DNA of 5,769 nucleotides, taken from NCBI GenBank assembly GCA_046080125.1, contig JBJTTJ010000162.1, positions 1 through 5,769 on the forward strand, in the 5' to 3' direction. This document shows, piece by piece, positions 5,664 through 5,769 of this stretch; positions within the stretch are counted from its first letter, which is position 1; the number at the start of each line of letters is the position of its first letter. The notes beneath the pieces were generated by a model. The model was not told where the DNA came from and made no database searches. It saw only the letters and a program-made list of their open reading frames with translations. Source of the DNA: Cuspidothrix sp046080125. GTDB taxonomy: Bacteria; Cyanobacteriota; Cyanobacteriia; Cyanobacteriales; Nostocaceae. A program made the position numbers and the translations under genes.

Positions 5664-5769
5664 TTAAACTCCTTTACCTATACAACAAAATGCAGACCAG
5701 TAAACAGGTGAGCTAAAGGGTGGATTATTTACTGTTTTTTCTTGTTCTAGTATATCAAAGTATTTGTTG
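5664..5769 (-). CDS. C-terminus of a CHAT-domain (caspase-like) protein, partial
   Basis: Reading the minus strand in from the right edge gives 34 residues up to a TAA at 5664-5666. They contain FDILEQEK and end NPPFSSPVYWSAFCCIGKGV. The 'PFxxPxYWxAFxxIG' ending is the signature last strand of CHAT domains, the caspase-superfamily domain named for caspase HetF associated with TPRs. The catalytic His and Cys, and any TPR repeats, lie outside the window and cannot be checked. CHAT proteins are predicted or shown cysteine proteases in bacterial cell-death and defence systems (for example the TPR-CHAT protease of type III-E CRISPR). Here it is the first visible gene of the minus-strand row, 2 nt before the small protein gene. 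Confidence 0.8.
   Translation of the reverse strand, partial: NKYFDILEQEKTVNNPPFSSPVYWSAFCCIGKGV
5669..5675 (-). promoter_or_regulatory. Ribosome binding site of the small CATASP-like gene
   Basis: AAAGGAG lies 7 nt before the ATG at 5661, inside the last codons of the upstream CHAT gene. It fixes the start of the small protein and indicates translation close to the upstream stop. It is the only strong Shine-Dalgarno seen before an annotated start in this window. Confidence 0.75.

Noticed and set aside
1..5769. CRISPR array, tRNA or rRNA genes
   Set aside because: No regularly spaced direct repeats, no cloverleaf with a T-loop GTTCRANNC box, and no rRNA-like stretch was seen on either strand.

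Overview
The window looks like chromosome of a filamentous cyanobacterium of the Nostoc/Anabaena type. Evidence: two exact HIP1 octamers (GCGATCGC) and several near-copies inside the central gene, A+T-rich accessory genes, short hairpin repeats of the kind scattered through Nostocales genomes, and a gene set (CHAT/caspase-like protein, small protein, two-TM protein) typical of that group. The genus is an inference, since there is no rRNA or marker gene.

Layout, left to right. (1) Positions 2-511 (+): the C-terminal end of a TaqI/Eco57I-type restriction-modification protein, cut by the window edge. Its last ~30 residues look abnormal and begin at a small hairpin repeat. (2) Positions 512-1307: about 0.8 kb without an intact gene. 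It holds a ~103-bp MITE-like element with 20-bp inverted ends, a possible decayed reading frame, and a clear 45-residue scrap of an amidase on the minus strand. This is a decay zone. (3) Positions 1308-3638 (+): a large intact gene that fuses a YdhS/COG4529-like FAD/NAD(P)-binding oxidoreductase to a complete ETHE1-type persulfide dioxygenase. A 24-bp HIP1-linked palindromic repeat appears to have inserted in frame in the flavin half. (4) Positions 3639-3785: convergent intergenic space with a 10-bp inverted repeat. (5) Positions 3786-5769 (-): an operon-like row read right to left: the last 34 residues of a CHAT (caspase-like) protein, a 120-residue small protein starting 2 nt after its stop, then a 456-residue protein ending in a two-TM hairpin. 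Two tandem hairpin repeats sit between the small protein and the membrane protein.

The minus-strand row matches what I recall of the CATRA (caspase and TPR repeat-associated) ternary conflict systems predicted computationally in cyanobacteria and other multicellular bacteria. The reading is that a caspase-like protease is linked to a small adaptor (CATASP-like) and a membrane-anchored partner (CATRA-N/C-like), probably for regulated cell death or anti-invader defence. The family assignment of the two smaller proteins is from memory and needs a profile search. The CHAT ending is read directly. The fusion enzyme belongs to sulfur/persulfide metabolism and has no visible link to the conflict operon.
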